From contig JBLHLC010000038.1 in NCBI GenBank assembly GCA_047619685.1, positions 1 to 38,193 on the forward strand: a DNA stretch of 38,193 nucleotides, read 5' to 3'. This stretch comes from JABDJZ01 sp047619685 (GTDB lineage: Bacteria > Bacteroidota > Rhodothermia > Rhodothermales > UBA10348). Position 1 is the stretch's first letter, and the number at the start of each line of letters is the position of its first letter. Shown one piece after another: positions 18,548 to 27,230 of the stretch. The translations under genes were made by a program, and so were the position numbers. Under the pieces are notes generated by a model that was given only the letters and a program-made list of their open reading frames with translations, was not told the origin of the DNA and did no database searches.

Positions 18548-20007
18548 TGAGAGACTATCTGGATGGGATTCGACTTTCCATCTCAACGCGCCTGGCGATT
18601 TGGTATGGTCTGGGCTTTCTCATCCTACTGAGTCTGTTTGTCACGTTTCTCTATGCCGGCATCCATCTCGGCCTACATGGGGAATTCGAGGGGCAGTTGC
18701 AGTCGGATGAGAATCTGCTTGCAGAAACCGTATGGTTCCGGGATGGCCTCCCTGGCCTCGACGAAAATCGGGCCCAGGCCGTGGCCCCGGTCCTGACGCG
18801 TGGTGTGGCTGGGACCTACGTCCGACTCTTCGGATGGAACGGCAACCTCACCTTTCAGAGCCAGAACTTCGAGGATCGGCCGGACCTGTCCGTCGTGATT
18901 CCCCAATCGGGACAAGGCGTGACAATCGCCAGAGAATGGGGTGGTGATCCCGCACGATCGCGCTATCTCGCACTGCGAGGAGGCGGTCAGGAGGTTGTGG
19001 GATGGCTGGAAACCACACGTCTCGAATCAAAACTCCATAACGAGTTGCATCGAATCCGCTGGCTACTCGGCCTGGGAGTTCTTCTGGGCGTCGTCATAGC
19101 GATTCTTGGCGGGTACTGGATGGCACGCAGAGCGCTGTTGCCGGTTGCTCTCATCACGGAAGCAGCCAGGCGAATTCCTGCTGAGATACCCGGTCAACGC
19201 CTTCCCGTGGATTTCGGGGTCGAGGACGAATTGACGGATCTGGCGAACACGCTTAATGACCTCCTGTCTCGCCTGGACGCATCTTTTGAACGGGAACGTC
19301 GATTTCGTGCTGACGCGGCCCACGAGATGTTTACCCCGCTTTCCGCGTTGCAAGCCGAACTGGATGTCGCCGCTCGAAGGCCGCGCGAGGCAGCTTACTA
19401 CCAGGAATCAATGGAGGCCATGCGGTCCCACGTTTCTAGATTGTCACGCGTCGTCGATGAGCTTCTTCAACTCTCCCGGGCGGAGGAATCCGTTGGATGT
19501 ACATCGCCCGTTGAGGATGCCCGAGATCTGGTTCACTCGGTTGGTGCCCGTTTTCAGGGGCAGGCCACTCAGCACGAGGTTCAACTCCAAATCGACTCTG
19601 GGCCAGACCCGCTACCGGTATCCATGGGTGCCGGCGACCTTCGTACGGTTTTGGAGAACCTGGTGGACAACGCCATCAAGTATACCCCGCCAAACGGGGC
19701 CGTCCGTCTTCGATCCTTCGTGGAGGCCGGCCACGTGGTGATGATTGTCGACGATACGGGCACAGGTTTTCTTTCGGAGGACGCGGAAAATCTCTTTGGT
19801 CGGTTCTATCGAGCGGATTCCGCCCAGGTTCAGTCAGTCCGGGGAAGCGGGTTGGGGCTCTCCATTGTGAGGGCGATCGTCGACTCTCACGGGGGGAGCA
19901 TAAGAGCGTCGAGCGAGGGACCGTCGAAGGGGTCGTGCTTCGAACTGCGCCTACCGCTGGCGGGTGACAGCACACTACAGCCACAACCGATCAAGATTAC
20001 CCACTAG
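18547..20007 (+). CDS. Sensor histidine kinase
   Basis: Partner kinase of the upstream regulator, 486 residues. Membrane helix 1 (about 18-40) and helix 2 (about 172-192) enclose a periplasmic sensor of about 130 residues, and a HAMP segment follows. The dimerisation box is DAAHEMFTPLSAL, phospho-acceptor His259. The position after HEM is normally Arg or Lys and is Phe here, which is unusual. The ATPase domain has the N box NLVDNAIKYT, G1 DDTGTGF, F box FGRFYRAD and G2 GSGLGLSIV. The context argues for sensing a periplasmic metal or envelope stress. The periplasmic domain has no histidine-rich cluster I can see. Confidence 0.9.
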   Translation: MRDYLDGIRLSISTRLAIWYGLGFLILLSLFVTFLYAGIHLGLHGEFEGQLQSDENLLAETVWFRDGLPGLDENRAQAVAPVLTRGVAGTYVRLFGWNGNLTFQSQNFEDRPDLSVVIPQSGQGVTIAREWGGDPARSRYLALRGGGQEVVGWLETTRLESKLHNELHRIRWLLGLGVLLGVVIAILGGYWMARRALLPVALITEAARRIPAEIPGQRLPVDFGVEDELTDLANTLNDLLSRLDASFERERRFRADAAHEMFTPLSALQAELDVAARRPREAAYYQESMEAMRSHVSRLSRVVDELLQLSRAEESVGCTSPVEDARDLVHSVGARFQGQATQHEVQLQIDSGPDPLPVSMGAGDLRTVLENLVDNAIKYTPPNGAVRLRSFVEAGHVVMIVDDTGTGFLSEDAENLFGRFYRADSAQVQSVRGSGLGLSIVRAIVDSHGGSIRASSEGPSKGSCFELRLPLAGDSTLQPQPIKITH

Positions 20008-20065
20008 CATTGTTGCCTCATCAGGTCTCGCGCCGGGTGCCGCCGGATTCGCGGTCAGAGATTGA

Positions 20066-20094
20066 GGGGCATGCCTGTCTGCCCCACGATTTTT
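20066..20094 (+). terminator. Possible terminator after the two-component operon
   Basis: A 6-bp stem (GGGGCA / TGCCCC) with an 8-nt loop is followed, after four bases, by five T residues. It lies 59 nt downstream of the kinase stop. The short stem and the gap before the T run make it weak. The rest of the 20008-20210 spacer holds another GC hairpin (CCGCG / CGCGG at 20134-20150) and no gene. Confidence 0.35.
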
Positions 20095-20210
20095 GGAACC
20101 TCCAACGTTTCCTTAGCTAGGATCCTTTCTGGGCCGCGACACAACCGCGGTCCACGTGAACGCACTTCGAGAGTGACCCGAGCGGTCCTTTCTCCCATCA
20201 GGTTATTGCC

Positions 20211-23200
20211 ATGCTGCGCCGCCTGCTCCTTTTGGTAGCGATGACGGGAGTGGCCTTATCGGCCGCGCCGTCTCTGCACGCGCAGTATTTCCGTTACGGC
20301 AAGAACAAGGTCCACTACGAGAATCGCACCTGGTTCTACCTGCGGACCGATCATTTCGACATTTACTACTACGAAGGCGGCCACGAGCTTGCCACGTTCG
20401 CGGCGCACGCCGCCGAGGGGGCCTACGAACAGGTAGCAGACCTCTTCAGTTACGAGCCCTCGGGGCCCATCCCGTTGCTGGTCTACACCAGCCACAACGC
20501 GTTTGCGGTGACGAACGCCGTGGAACTTCCGACCTATTCAGACGGCATCGGAGGCGTCACGGAGTTGTTCAAGAACCGAATCGCTGTCCCGTTTACGGGC
20601 GACTATCGTGACTTCCGCCACGTGATTCACCATGAGTTGGTTCACGCCGTAATCAACGATATTTACTTCGGCGGGTCCATACGGTCCATCATCGCCAACA
20701 ACATCCAGACCAGAATTCCGCTTTGGTTTAACGAAGGACTCGCGGAATACTCCGCAGCCTCCGGGTGGGACACGGACTCCGACATGTATGTCCGGGAGGC
20801 GGTTCTCGAAGACAACCTGGAGGAAATCGACCGGCTGGGAGGGTTCTTTGCCTACCGGGGTGGTCAGGGCGTTTGGGACTACATCGCCGAACAGTACGGC
20901 AAGGAGAAGATTGCCGAGATCCTGCAGCGGCTCCGACTCACACGCTCGGTGGACAGGAGCTTCCGCAAGGCCATCGGTCTGGACGTCAGCGAGCTCTCTC
21001 AGAAATGGCACCGCGCGCTGAAGGAGATCTACTTCCCGGAGGTCGCGGCCCGGGAGGACCTGAATGAGACCGGCCGAGCCCTGATCACCAGAAAGCATGG
21101 CTTCTACAACACCAGCCCGGCGATGTCGCCGCAGGGTGACCGCGTTGCCTTCATCACCACCCGGAGCGGGCTGTTTGATGTGTACGTGGCCAGCACTACA
21201 GACGGCGAAATCCAGCGGCGACTGATTCAGGGTCAAATCAGCACGGCCTTTGAGAGCTTCCGCGTGCTGTCGCCCAGTCTGGCCTGGAGTCCGGATGGGA
21301 CTACGCTCGCCATCGCTGTCAAACGTGGGGAGTCGGACGCCGTCGCACTCGTTGGCATCGAAACGGGAGAGGTCCGGCACATACGGGTGGCCGGAGCCGA
21401 ACAGGTGTTCTCCGTTGCGTGGCATCCTGAGGGAAAGAAGCTTGCCGTATCGGCTTCGAGCGGTCCCCAATCAGATATCTACGTCGTCGACACGGCCGGC
21501 AAGCGGACGGTGAATCTCACGAACGATCTCTTCAGCGATCACGACCCGGCCTGGAGTCCCGACGGCAAGTTCATTGTTTTCCAGTCAGACCGCGGCGAAA
21601 GAACTCTTCTGGGGCTGGATGCCGACCGGGGAGTTCGCATGCTCGACCACGACTACTCCGGGCGGAGTCTCTACCGGCTCGTTCCGGGTCGGGGTTACGT
21701 TGAGCGTCTCACGAACTCGGGACGGTGGGAAGATCGGAGACCGCAATTCGGGCAGGACCCGCACCGCTTTGTTTTCTTGTCCGACAGGAACGGGATTACA
21801 AACGTCTACGAAAAGGATCTCACGACCGGCCTCGAAACCCCGGTCACCGACCTGACGGTGGGACTGATGCAGATGTCGGTGTCTTCAAACGGTCAGAGAG
21901 CGGCGCTTGTCAGTCTGCACGAGGGGACGCCATCCATCTTCACGCTAAGAACGCCCTTTGGTCGGACGCCATCAAAAGAGCCTGTCCTACGCCCAAATAT
22001 CTGGGCGCAGCGGGCCGTTCCGGACGGCGAACTCCTGTCTCCTGCCCTGACGCTGGCAGGAGCCAGCCAGAAACGTGGCAATCCATTCATGCGGGCGGCC
22101 ATGCACGTTCCCCGGCCTCTGGTCCTTCCCGCTCTGGCTGGCCTGGGTGGAGACGAAGAGCCCGTCCATCAAGTACCGGGCCCGACCTTGCCGCCGGATT
22201 CCCTGTTGGGCGATCTCAGGGTAGACTTCCGCAATTACGCGTTCAGTTCCACCTTCACGGAGGCCGCGAAGGACTTCGTAGCGACCCGCAGTGGCGCCCC
22301 CGAACAACTACAACTGTCTGCCCGGGCGGTCGTCGATGAGCACGGCGAGTATGCTCCTCGTCGCTACAAGCTGGACTTTTCGCCTGACATCGTGCACGGC
22401 GCCGCTGGCTACGACGCGCTCTACGGGGTTCAGGGGGTCACGCAGATGCTCTTCTCGGACATGCTGGGCAACCACCGCATCGTGGTTGCGACCAACCTTC
22501 TGATAGACCTGCGCAATTCGGACTACATCCTCTCTTATGAGTACCTCCCTCGTCGGATAGACTGGACAACGTCGGGCTTCCACGTTTCTAGGCTCCTGGC
22601 GGACTTCGGAGGCGAAAGACCGTCCTACTATCGGTACCGCCAGTACGGTCTCTCGGTCTCGGCCAGTTACCCGTTGTCCAAATTTGAACGCGTAGACGGA
22701 GAGCTGTCCCTGGTTGGTGTGAATCAGACCGACATCACCGACGCTTTGCGGCCCTCTGTGGCACGGGCCCTTCTGATCCCGCGGGTGACTTTTACGCGGG
22801 ACGTGACCACACCCGGCTACCTCTATCCCATCGACGGGTCCCGGGTCGCGGTGAGCCTGTCTGGCAGCCCGCTCGGCCTGAGCGGAGAACCGGTGCGGTT
22901 TGCCTCCCTTCTGGCGGACTATCGCAGTTATTCGTCCATCTTCCGCGGAGCCTATGTCTTTGCACTCCGGGCGTCTGCCGCGGCTTCCATCGGCCCGCAA
23001 CGTCAGTTGTTTTATACCAGCGGCGTGCTGAACTGGATCAATCGCTCGTTCGACGATCTCAACGGGCTTCCGATCGAAGATGCCTCTGATTTTATTCTGG
23101 CGACTCCCATCTTGCCGTTGCGCGGGTTCGACATCAACGCAAGGAATGGCTCTTACTTCGGGCTCGTCAATGCCGAATTCCGCTTCCCCCTTATAGCAGC

Positions 23201-23486
23201 GATGCTCCCGGGGCCGGTCCCCTTCTTACCGCTGTACAACATTCAAGGCCAGGTCTTTGCAGACGCCGGGGCCATTTGGGGCGGACGCGGAGAGGAGGCG
23301 GGGTTGTCCCTGACCCGAGTGGCAGAGAATGGCGAAACGGTCTTTGACGACCTCCTCACGTCGGCGGGTTTTGGCCTCCGAACGATCTTTCTGGGTTATC
23401 CGGTCCGCTTTGACTTGGCCTGGCCGTTCGACGGCAAGCGGTTCGGTGAGCGGCGAACCTATATCTCCCTCGGACTGGATTTCTAG
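20211..23486 (+). CDS. Secreted metalloprotease / TolB-like propeller / Omp85-like barrel chimera
   Basis: Large envelope protein of 1091 residues with a signal peptide ending LHAQ. Domain 1 (about 40-290) is a gluzincin-type peptidase: HELVH (His141, Glu142, His145) and, 30 residues on, LWFNEGLAEY with Glu175 as likely third zinc ligand. Domain 2 (about 295-600) contains PD40/TolB-like blades, seen as repeated MSPQGDRVAF, WSPDGTTLAI and WSPDGKFIVF. Domain 3 (about 740-1091) is rich in alternating aromatic strands and ends GLDF, as outer-membrane barrels do, with a surface-antigen/Omp85-like LRGFDINARNGSYFGLVNAEFRFPL segment. It probably sits in the outer membrane with the protease in the periplasm or outside. 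The substrate is unknown. Transcribed alone after a 203-bp gap. Confidence 0.8.
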   Translation: MLRRLLLLVAMTGVALSAAPSLHAQYFRYGKNKVHYENRTWFYLRTDHFDIYYYEGGHELATFAAHAAEGAYEQVADLFSYEPSGPIPLLVYTSHNAFAVTNAVELPTYSDGIGGVTELFKNRIAVPFTGDYRDFRHVIHHELVHAVINDIYFGGSIRSIIANNIQTRIPLWFNEGLAEYSAASGWDTDSDMYVREAVLEDNLEEIDRLGGFFAYRGGQGVWDYIAEQYGKEKIAEILQRLRLTRSVDRSFRKAIGLDVSELSQKWHRALKEIYFPEVAAREDLNETGRALITRKHGFYNTSPAMSPQGDRVAFITTRSGLFDVYVASTTDGEIQRRLIQGQISTAFESFRVLSPSLAWSPDGTTLAIAVKRGESDAVALVGIETGEVRHIRVAGAEQVFSVAWHPEGKKLAVSASSGPQSDIYVVDTAGKRTVNLTNDLFSDHDPAWSPDGKFIVFQSDRGERTLLGLDADRGVRMLDHDYSGRSLYRLVPGRGYVERLTNSGRWEDRRPQFGQDPHRFVFLSDRNGITNVYEKDLTTGLETPVTDLTVGLMQMSVSSNGQRAALVSLHEGTPSIFTLRTPFGRTPSKEPVLRPNIWAQRAVPDGELLSPALTLAGASQKRGNPFMRAAMHVPRPLVLPALAGLGGDEEPVHQVPGPTLPPDSLLGDLRVDFRNYAFSSTFTEAAKDFVATRSGAPEQLQLSARAVVDEHGEYAPRRYKLDFSPDIVHGAAGYDALYGVQGVTQMLFSDMLGNHRIVVATNLLIDLRNSDYILSYEYLPRRIDWTTSGFHVSRLLADFGGERPSYYRYRQYGLSVSASYPLSKFERVDGELSLVGVNQTDITDALRPSVARALLIPRVTFTRDVTTPGYLYPIDGSRVAVSLSGSPLGLSGEPVRFASLLADYRSYSSIFRGAYVFALRASAAASIGPQRQLFYTSGVLNWINRSFDDLNGLPIEDASDFILATPILPLRGFDINARNGSYFGLVNAEFRFPLIAAMLPGPVPFLPLYNIQGQVFADAGAIWGGRGEEAGLSLTRVAENGETVFDDLLTSAGFGLRTIFLGYPVRFDLAWPFDGKRFGERRTYISLGLDF

Positions 23487-23560
23487 GCTTAGATCGGAGT
23501 CCTGATCCGGGTGTTGTGCCATCGGGAGGCCCCGCGCGGTGGAATCGTCGTGAAATGGTC

Positions 23561-23596
23561 GGCCCGGGGCCCTTCGGAGCGAACCTTCGCCGGGCC
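23561..23596 (+). other. Strong stem-loop ahead of trigger factor
   Basis: Arms GGCCCGG (23561-23567) and CCGGGCC (23590-23596) enclose a second small stem TTCG / CGAA. It lies about 40 nt before the trigger-factor start and 75 nt after the preceding gene, with no T run after it. It could be a leader structure of the tig mRNA or a processing signal. The role is not known. Confidence 0.4.
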
Positions 23597-23635
23597 ACGC
23601 AAGTTGCTACGGGCTGAAACACATCGAAGGCTCCC

Positions 23636-24940
23636 ATGCCCCACAACATCACGCAGTTGAGCGACGTAGAGTACGAGCTCGAAGTAGAGGCCACGGCCGA
23701 TGAACTCGCTCCCGAGCTCGACGACGCGATACGCAAACAGCGGGCGCGGACGTCGCTGAAAGGCTTCCGGCCGGGCAAGGTGCCTGCCCAGCTTGTCCGG
23801 AAGATGTACGGCAAGGCGCTTGCCTACGGCGTGGCCGAGGACCGGGTCCAGAACACGTACAAGGAAGAAATCCTCGGGACGAAGGAATACGATGTCCTGG
23901 GACAGCCGACGATCACGGAACTGGACTACGAGTACGGCGGAGGGCTGAAGGCCAAGGTTCGTTTCGGTATCCGGCCCGCCTTTGACCTGCAGAGTCTCGA
24001 TGGTGCGACGGTCTCCCGTCTGGAGCACACCATCGGAGAGGACGAGGTCGACGAGGAATTGGCCAACATGCAGGAGCGTGCCGCTGATCTTACCGTGGTG
24101 GAAGGACCCACGCACGCGGAGAGCTTCCTTCTGACCGACATCTTTGAAACTGATGCGGACTCAGGGGAATTGACCGGGGAGCATCGTCACGACGTGGCTT
24201 TCTTTCTGGGCAGCGATGACCTGATGGCCGAGACCAAGGAGGCCCTCATTGGCCTCGGCGTCGGAGATTCGGTCCGCGTGAAACTGGTCCGGGAAGAGGA
24301 CAACTCCGTAGCCACGTTCGAAGTGCGGGTCAAGGAAATCAAATTGCGCGAGCTCCCCGAGTTGGATGACGACTTTGCCAAGTCCGTATCCAAGGGAGCA
24401 GTCGAAACCCTGGAGGCGCTGCGCGCGCAGCTCCTGGAGCGCATGCAGCAGTCCCTGGAGCACTCAAGCAGGGAATTGTTCGAGGGCGCCATTATCCGTG
24501 AGGCTCTGAACAAGCACACGTTCGAGGTGCCCGAGTCCGTGGTAGACATGTACCTGGAAGGGCGCCTGGAGGAGTTCAAGAAGCAGGCGGGCGATAGACT
24601 GCCGGCGGACTTCGACGAGGAGGCATTTCTTGGCGCCGGTCGAGAAGATGCCGAGCGTCAGGCCCGATGGATGTTTGTCCGCGATGCGGTGCTGAAGCAG
24701 GAGGATTTTGAGGTTTCGGAAGCTGACCGCCTGGCCTACTTCGAGGAAACGTCCATGGGTGAGGGCATCACGCCCGACTTCATGATGCAGTACTACCGGT
24801 CTGTGCCCAAGATGATGGGCCAGCTCGATGAGATGTTGGTGACGCGCAAAGTGATGGACTTTTTTGCCGCTCAGGCCACCGTAGTCGGAAAGGACCGCGA
24901 CGCCATGCAGGAAGAAGCCGCCGCGGAACGTGCTAAATAG
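23636..24940 (+). CDS. tig: Trigger factor, ribosome-associated chaperone/peptidyl-prolyl isomerase
   Basis: Ribosome-bound chaperone of 434 residues that meets nascent chains at the exit tunnel. The ribosome-docking signature GFRPGKVP is at 43-50 in the N-terminal domain. The middle region (about 155-245) corresponds to the FKBP-like domain but is divergent, and lacks the classical GDxVxxDF segment in its usual form. The C-terminal helical cradle runs to the end. The ATG at 23636 is followed directly by a typical MPHNITQLSDVEYELEV start. Neighbouring clpP is the usual context (tig-clpP-clpX); clpX is not found downstream here. Confidence 0.93.
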   Translation: MPHNITQLSDVEYELEVEATADELAPELDDAIRKQRARTSLKGFRPGKVPAQLVRKMYGKALAYGVAEDRVQNTYKEEILGTKEYDVLGQPTITELDYEYGGGLKAKVRFGIRPAFDLQSLDGATVSRLEHTIGEDEVDEELANMQERAADLTVVEGPTHAESFLLTDIFETDADSGELTGEHRHDVAFFLGSDDLMAETKEALIGLGVGDSVRVKLVREEDNSVATFEVRVKEIKLRELPELDDDFAKSVSKGAVETLEALRAQLLERMQQSLEHSSRELFEGAIIREALNKHTFEVPESVVDMYLEGRLEEFKKQAGDRLPADFDEEAFLGAGREDAERQARWMFVRDAVLKQEDFEVSEADRLAYFEETSMGEGITPDFMMQYYRSVPKMMGQLDEMLVTRKVMDFFAAQATVVGKDRDAMQEEAAAERAK

Positions 24941-24979
24941 CTAGTTTGAAGGTCGGCACGCGGGTTGCGTGTCAATAGG

Positions 24980-25002
24980 AACCGGCCCATTCTGGTCCGG
25001 TT
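24980..25002 (+). other. Hairpin between tig and clpP
   Basis: Arms AACCGG and CCGGTT with an inner CC/GG pair around ATTCT, one mismatch per arm. It falls in the 92-bp tig-clpP spacer without a T run, so it is not a standard terminator. It may mark mRNA processing or partial attenuation; this is speculation. Confidence 0.35.
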
Positions 25003-25032
25003 AGTGACGCCGAAAACCCTCTGGACAGCGAT

Positions 25033-25755
25033 ATGGTCGACCAGTTTATCAAGTTCGCAAAAGGACTTGATCACATTCCAAGTGATATCCACAGCGGCCC
25101 CCTCAGCACGGGCGCCATGGGCACCCTGGTGCCTATGGTCGTTGAACAGTCGTCCCGCGGTGAGCGGGCCTACGACATCTTCAGTCGGCTGCTGAAGGAG
25201 CGCATCATCATGCTTGGAACCGGCATCAACGATGCCGTCGCCAACCTGATGGTGGCTCAACTTCTTTATCTGACGAGTGAGGACCCCGATCGGGATATCA
25301 ACATCTACGTCAACTCCCCGGGTGGCTCCATTGACAGTGGCCTGGCGATTTATGACACCATGCAGTACATCAAGCCTGCGTGCTCGACCATCTGCATTGG
25401 CCTGGCTGCCTCGATGGGCTCGGTCCTGTTGGCGGCCGGCGCGCACGGCAAGCGGGCTTCGCTCCCCAACTCGCGCGTCATGATTCACCAGCCGTGGATG
25501 GGTGGTCTCCAGGGTCAGGCCTCGGACATTGAGATCCACGCCCGCGAAATCGTCAAGATGAAGCAAACCTTGTATCAGATTCTTGCCGACCACTCTGGTC
25601 AAACCAAGGAGCAGATTGAGGCTGACGGCGATCGCGACCATTGGCTTAGTGCCGCCGAGGCCAAGGACTACGGTCTGATCGACAACGTGCTTACCCCTGC
25701 CTCCGCCCGCGCTTCCGAGAAAAGCGCACAGGACAGTAAAGACAAGGACGACTAG
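25033..25755 (+). CDS. clpP: ATP-dependent Clp protease proteolytic subunit
   Basis: Serine protease that forms the double-heptamer chamber of ClpXP/ClpAP. The catalytic triad is readable: Ser127 in GLAASMGS, His152 in MIHQPW and Asp202 in DGDRDHWLSA, with family spacing. The protein has 240 residues. An N-terminal leader of about 30 residues before LVPMVVEQSSRGERAYDI is longer than the usual propeptide, and a charged tail ends KDKDD. The ATG at 25033 is used; later starts would still leave the core intact. It probably shares a transcript with tig and ends at the clear terminator at 25783. Confidence 0.95.
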   Translation: MVDQFIKFAKGLDHIPSDIHSGPLSTGAMGTLVPMVVEQSSRGERAYDIFSRLLKERIIMLGTGINDAVANLMVAQLLYLTSEDPDRDINIYVNSPGGSIDSGLAIYDTMQYIKPACSTICIGLAASMGSVLLAAGAHGKRASLPNSRVMIHQPWMGGLQGQASDIEIHAREIVKMKQTLYQILADHSGQTKEQIEADGDRDHWLSAAEAKDYGLIDNVLTPASARASEKSAQDSKDKDD

Positions 25756-25782
25756 TCCTCGCGGCGGACCGCACGCAAGTAG

Positions 25783-25819
25783 AAAGGCCCGGTTTCCTGA
25801 TGGAAGTCGGGCCTTTTTT
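25783..25819. terminator. Bidirectional intrinsic terminator
   Basis: A 9-bp perfect stem AAAGGCCCG / CGGGCCTTT, with an inner TTCC/GGAA pair, has a T run on the plus side (six T residues to 25819) and an A-rich flank that can serve the minus strand. It lies 28 nt after the clpP stop. The last codon of the decayed methyltransferase frame (25818) overlaps its edge, so it can stop both clpP and the carotenoid operon. Confidence 0.85.
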
Positions 25820-26441
25820 ATTGTGCGTAGCGCAATCTGAGGTACGTGTAAGGTTGCGAGATCTCCCCGGGGTGTGTGAGCGTCTTTGGCGGCTTCTTCG
25901 ACCTCAAAGCCGGCGCCTAGCTCAGCCACGAGTTCTTCGGCCGAGTACCGGCACACGTCCAGTCCGATGCATCAGGGGGGAGCCAGGTGCGAAAAGGTGC
26001 CTATTACCACATGCCCTCCCGGCTTGAGCGCGCCCGGCAGCGTCTCGGTATAACGGTGCCGGTCGGCCTTGGCCGTGAGGAAGTGGAAGACCGCACGGTC
26101 GTGCCAGAAGTCGAACTCTGAAACGGGAAGGGCTGCTTCGAGGATAGTCCCGACTACCCACGAGACATCCTTCGCCCGCTCGCCCAGACGTTCTTGGGCA
26201 ACCGTGAGAGCGCCCGGTGAAATGTCCAGGACTGATGGTACCGCACCAACTTCAAGGAGATCGTCGACCAGTGTCGAGGCTCCTCCCCCCACGTCAAGAA
26301 CCCGCAGCCCTGCCACGGGCCCGCCCGATTACATCAGCCTGAGGCTGGTTTCCGGGTGAGGCCGGTACCAACCCACTTGCGTGGCCGGGTATCGTCCGTA
26401 CACCGCTTCCCAGTGCTCTGCAGAATCTGAGGTTGGCTCAT
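25818..26441 (-). pseudogene. Decayed class I SAM-dependent methyltransferase
   Basis: A methyltransferase of about 200 residues can be reassembled from three frame segments. The ATG at 26441 overlaps the crtYcd stop (ATGA). A frameshift lies between 26416 and 26438, before HWEAVYGRYPA. An in-frame TAA is at 26329-26331, where family members continue into the next helix. The intact SAM-binding core follows, with LRVLDVGGGASTLVDDLL and WHDRAVFHFLT. An in-frame TGA is at 25972-25974, before GLDVCRYSAEELVAELG. A last frameshift in the CCCCGGGG run (25862-25872) restores ISQPYTYLRLRYAQ and a TAA at 25820-25818. Both nonsense codons are one C-to-T step from a sense codon (CAA and CGA would fit). 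Four lesions make it non-functional; its position as last operon gene suggests it once modified a small molecule or protein in this pathway. Confidence 0.8.
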
Positions 26442-27220
26442 CGGTCCACCCGCTTCGGCTCGAGTTGAGTCGCCAAACTACCCAATCTCCCCTGACCTCC
26501 GGCGCGCCGCGCCGCGAAGCCCTCGAAAAGCGCCACGTTCAGGCCGATCAAAAGGAACGCATAGAGGAAGTCGTCCAGCGGCACACTGAAGAGACGGACG
26601 CCGAGATTGTGGGCATTGTTGTACCAGACAATCTGGTCGGTTATTGCCTCAGGCGATGTATTGAGCAGGGGATATTTCCAAAAGCCGAGCCCGGTCAGGA
26701 CGCCGTTGGTTATCAGAAACGGCGCGATCAGCATTAGAAAAGAAAACCATAACCTGCCTATCCACTCGGAACGGCTCCACAATACCCAGACCAGGAAGAC
26801 CACGAGCAGACCCGCCGTAATACTCGTGTACAACTGCTCCCGCAGAACAACCACCAGGGCGAGGCAGAGGACCAGAAGAATTCCAGTCAAGGCCCGAGCA
26901 TTCCGCAAACCAACACCTCCGGCTCCAATCACGCCGAGACAGTGGTAGGTGAAAACGCAGGCGTAGGGGATACAAAAAAAGAAAAGCCACTCCTCCAGCG
27001 GCAACCCCGCGATCCGGGGCCCCAGCAGGTAGGCATCGTTAAACCCCCAAACCCCCAGGGCTGTAAAGGAGACATCCCAAGCCAGGAAGAGCGCGCCGAC
27101 AATAACGCAGGCCGGGATGAAATCGCGCCAACGGTCCGCAAAGCGTAGACGAGGGTGCCAGCTGAACGCCAGTGGGACAGCGATCACGGCAAGGTCGACC
27201 AGGAGATAGAGGGCTGACAC
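26438..27220 (-). CDS. crtYcd: Lycopene beta-cyclase, fused CrtYc-CrtYd type
   Basis: Integral membrane cyclase of 260 residues that forms the beta-rings of beta-carotene from lycopene. Two homologous domains, separate CrtYc and CrtYd subunits in actinobacteria, are fused here. The first has LPLEEWLFFF and the second VPLDDFLYAF, the acidic P-x-[ED]-[ED]-x-x-[FL] motifs thought to be catalytic. At least six hydrophobic helices are visible. The LITNGVLTG segment is typical. It lies 10 nt after crtZ; its stop overlaps the start of the decayed methyltransferase. Confidence 0.88.
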   Translation of the reverse strand: MSALYLLVDLAVIAVPLAFSWHPRLRFADRWRDFIPACVIVGALFLAWDVSFTALGVWGFNDAYLLGPRIAGLPLEEWLFFFCIPYACVFTYHCLGVIGAGGVGLRNARALTGILLVLCLALVVVLREQLYTSITAGLLVVFLVWVLWSRSEWIGRLWFSFLMLIAPFLITNGVLTGLGFWKYPLLNTSPEAITDQIVWYNNAHNLGVRLFSVPLDDFLYAFLLIGLNVALFEGFAARRAGGQGRLGSLATQLEPKRVDR

Positions 27221-27230
27221 CGTTTCGGAA

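Noticed and set aside
20538..21470. 310-codon frame antisense to the protease/propeller gene
   Set aside because: It mirrors a strongly supported plus-strand gene in GC-rich DNA and has no domain motifs.
24871..25956. 361-codon open frame antisense to clpP
   Set aside because: It begins in the C-terminal part of the decayed methyltransferase and simply runs on through clpP after a frameshift. Its sequence past the methyltransferase part resembles no protein family.
25972..25974. TGA in the methyltransferase as a selenocysteine codon
   Set aside because: The position is not a conserved Cys or Sec site in the family, and the gene also has a TAA and two frameshifts, so decay explains it better.
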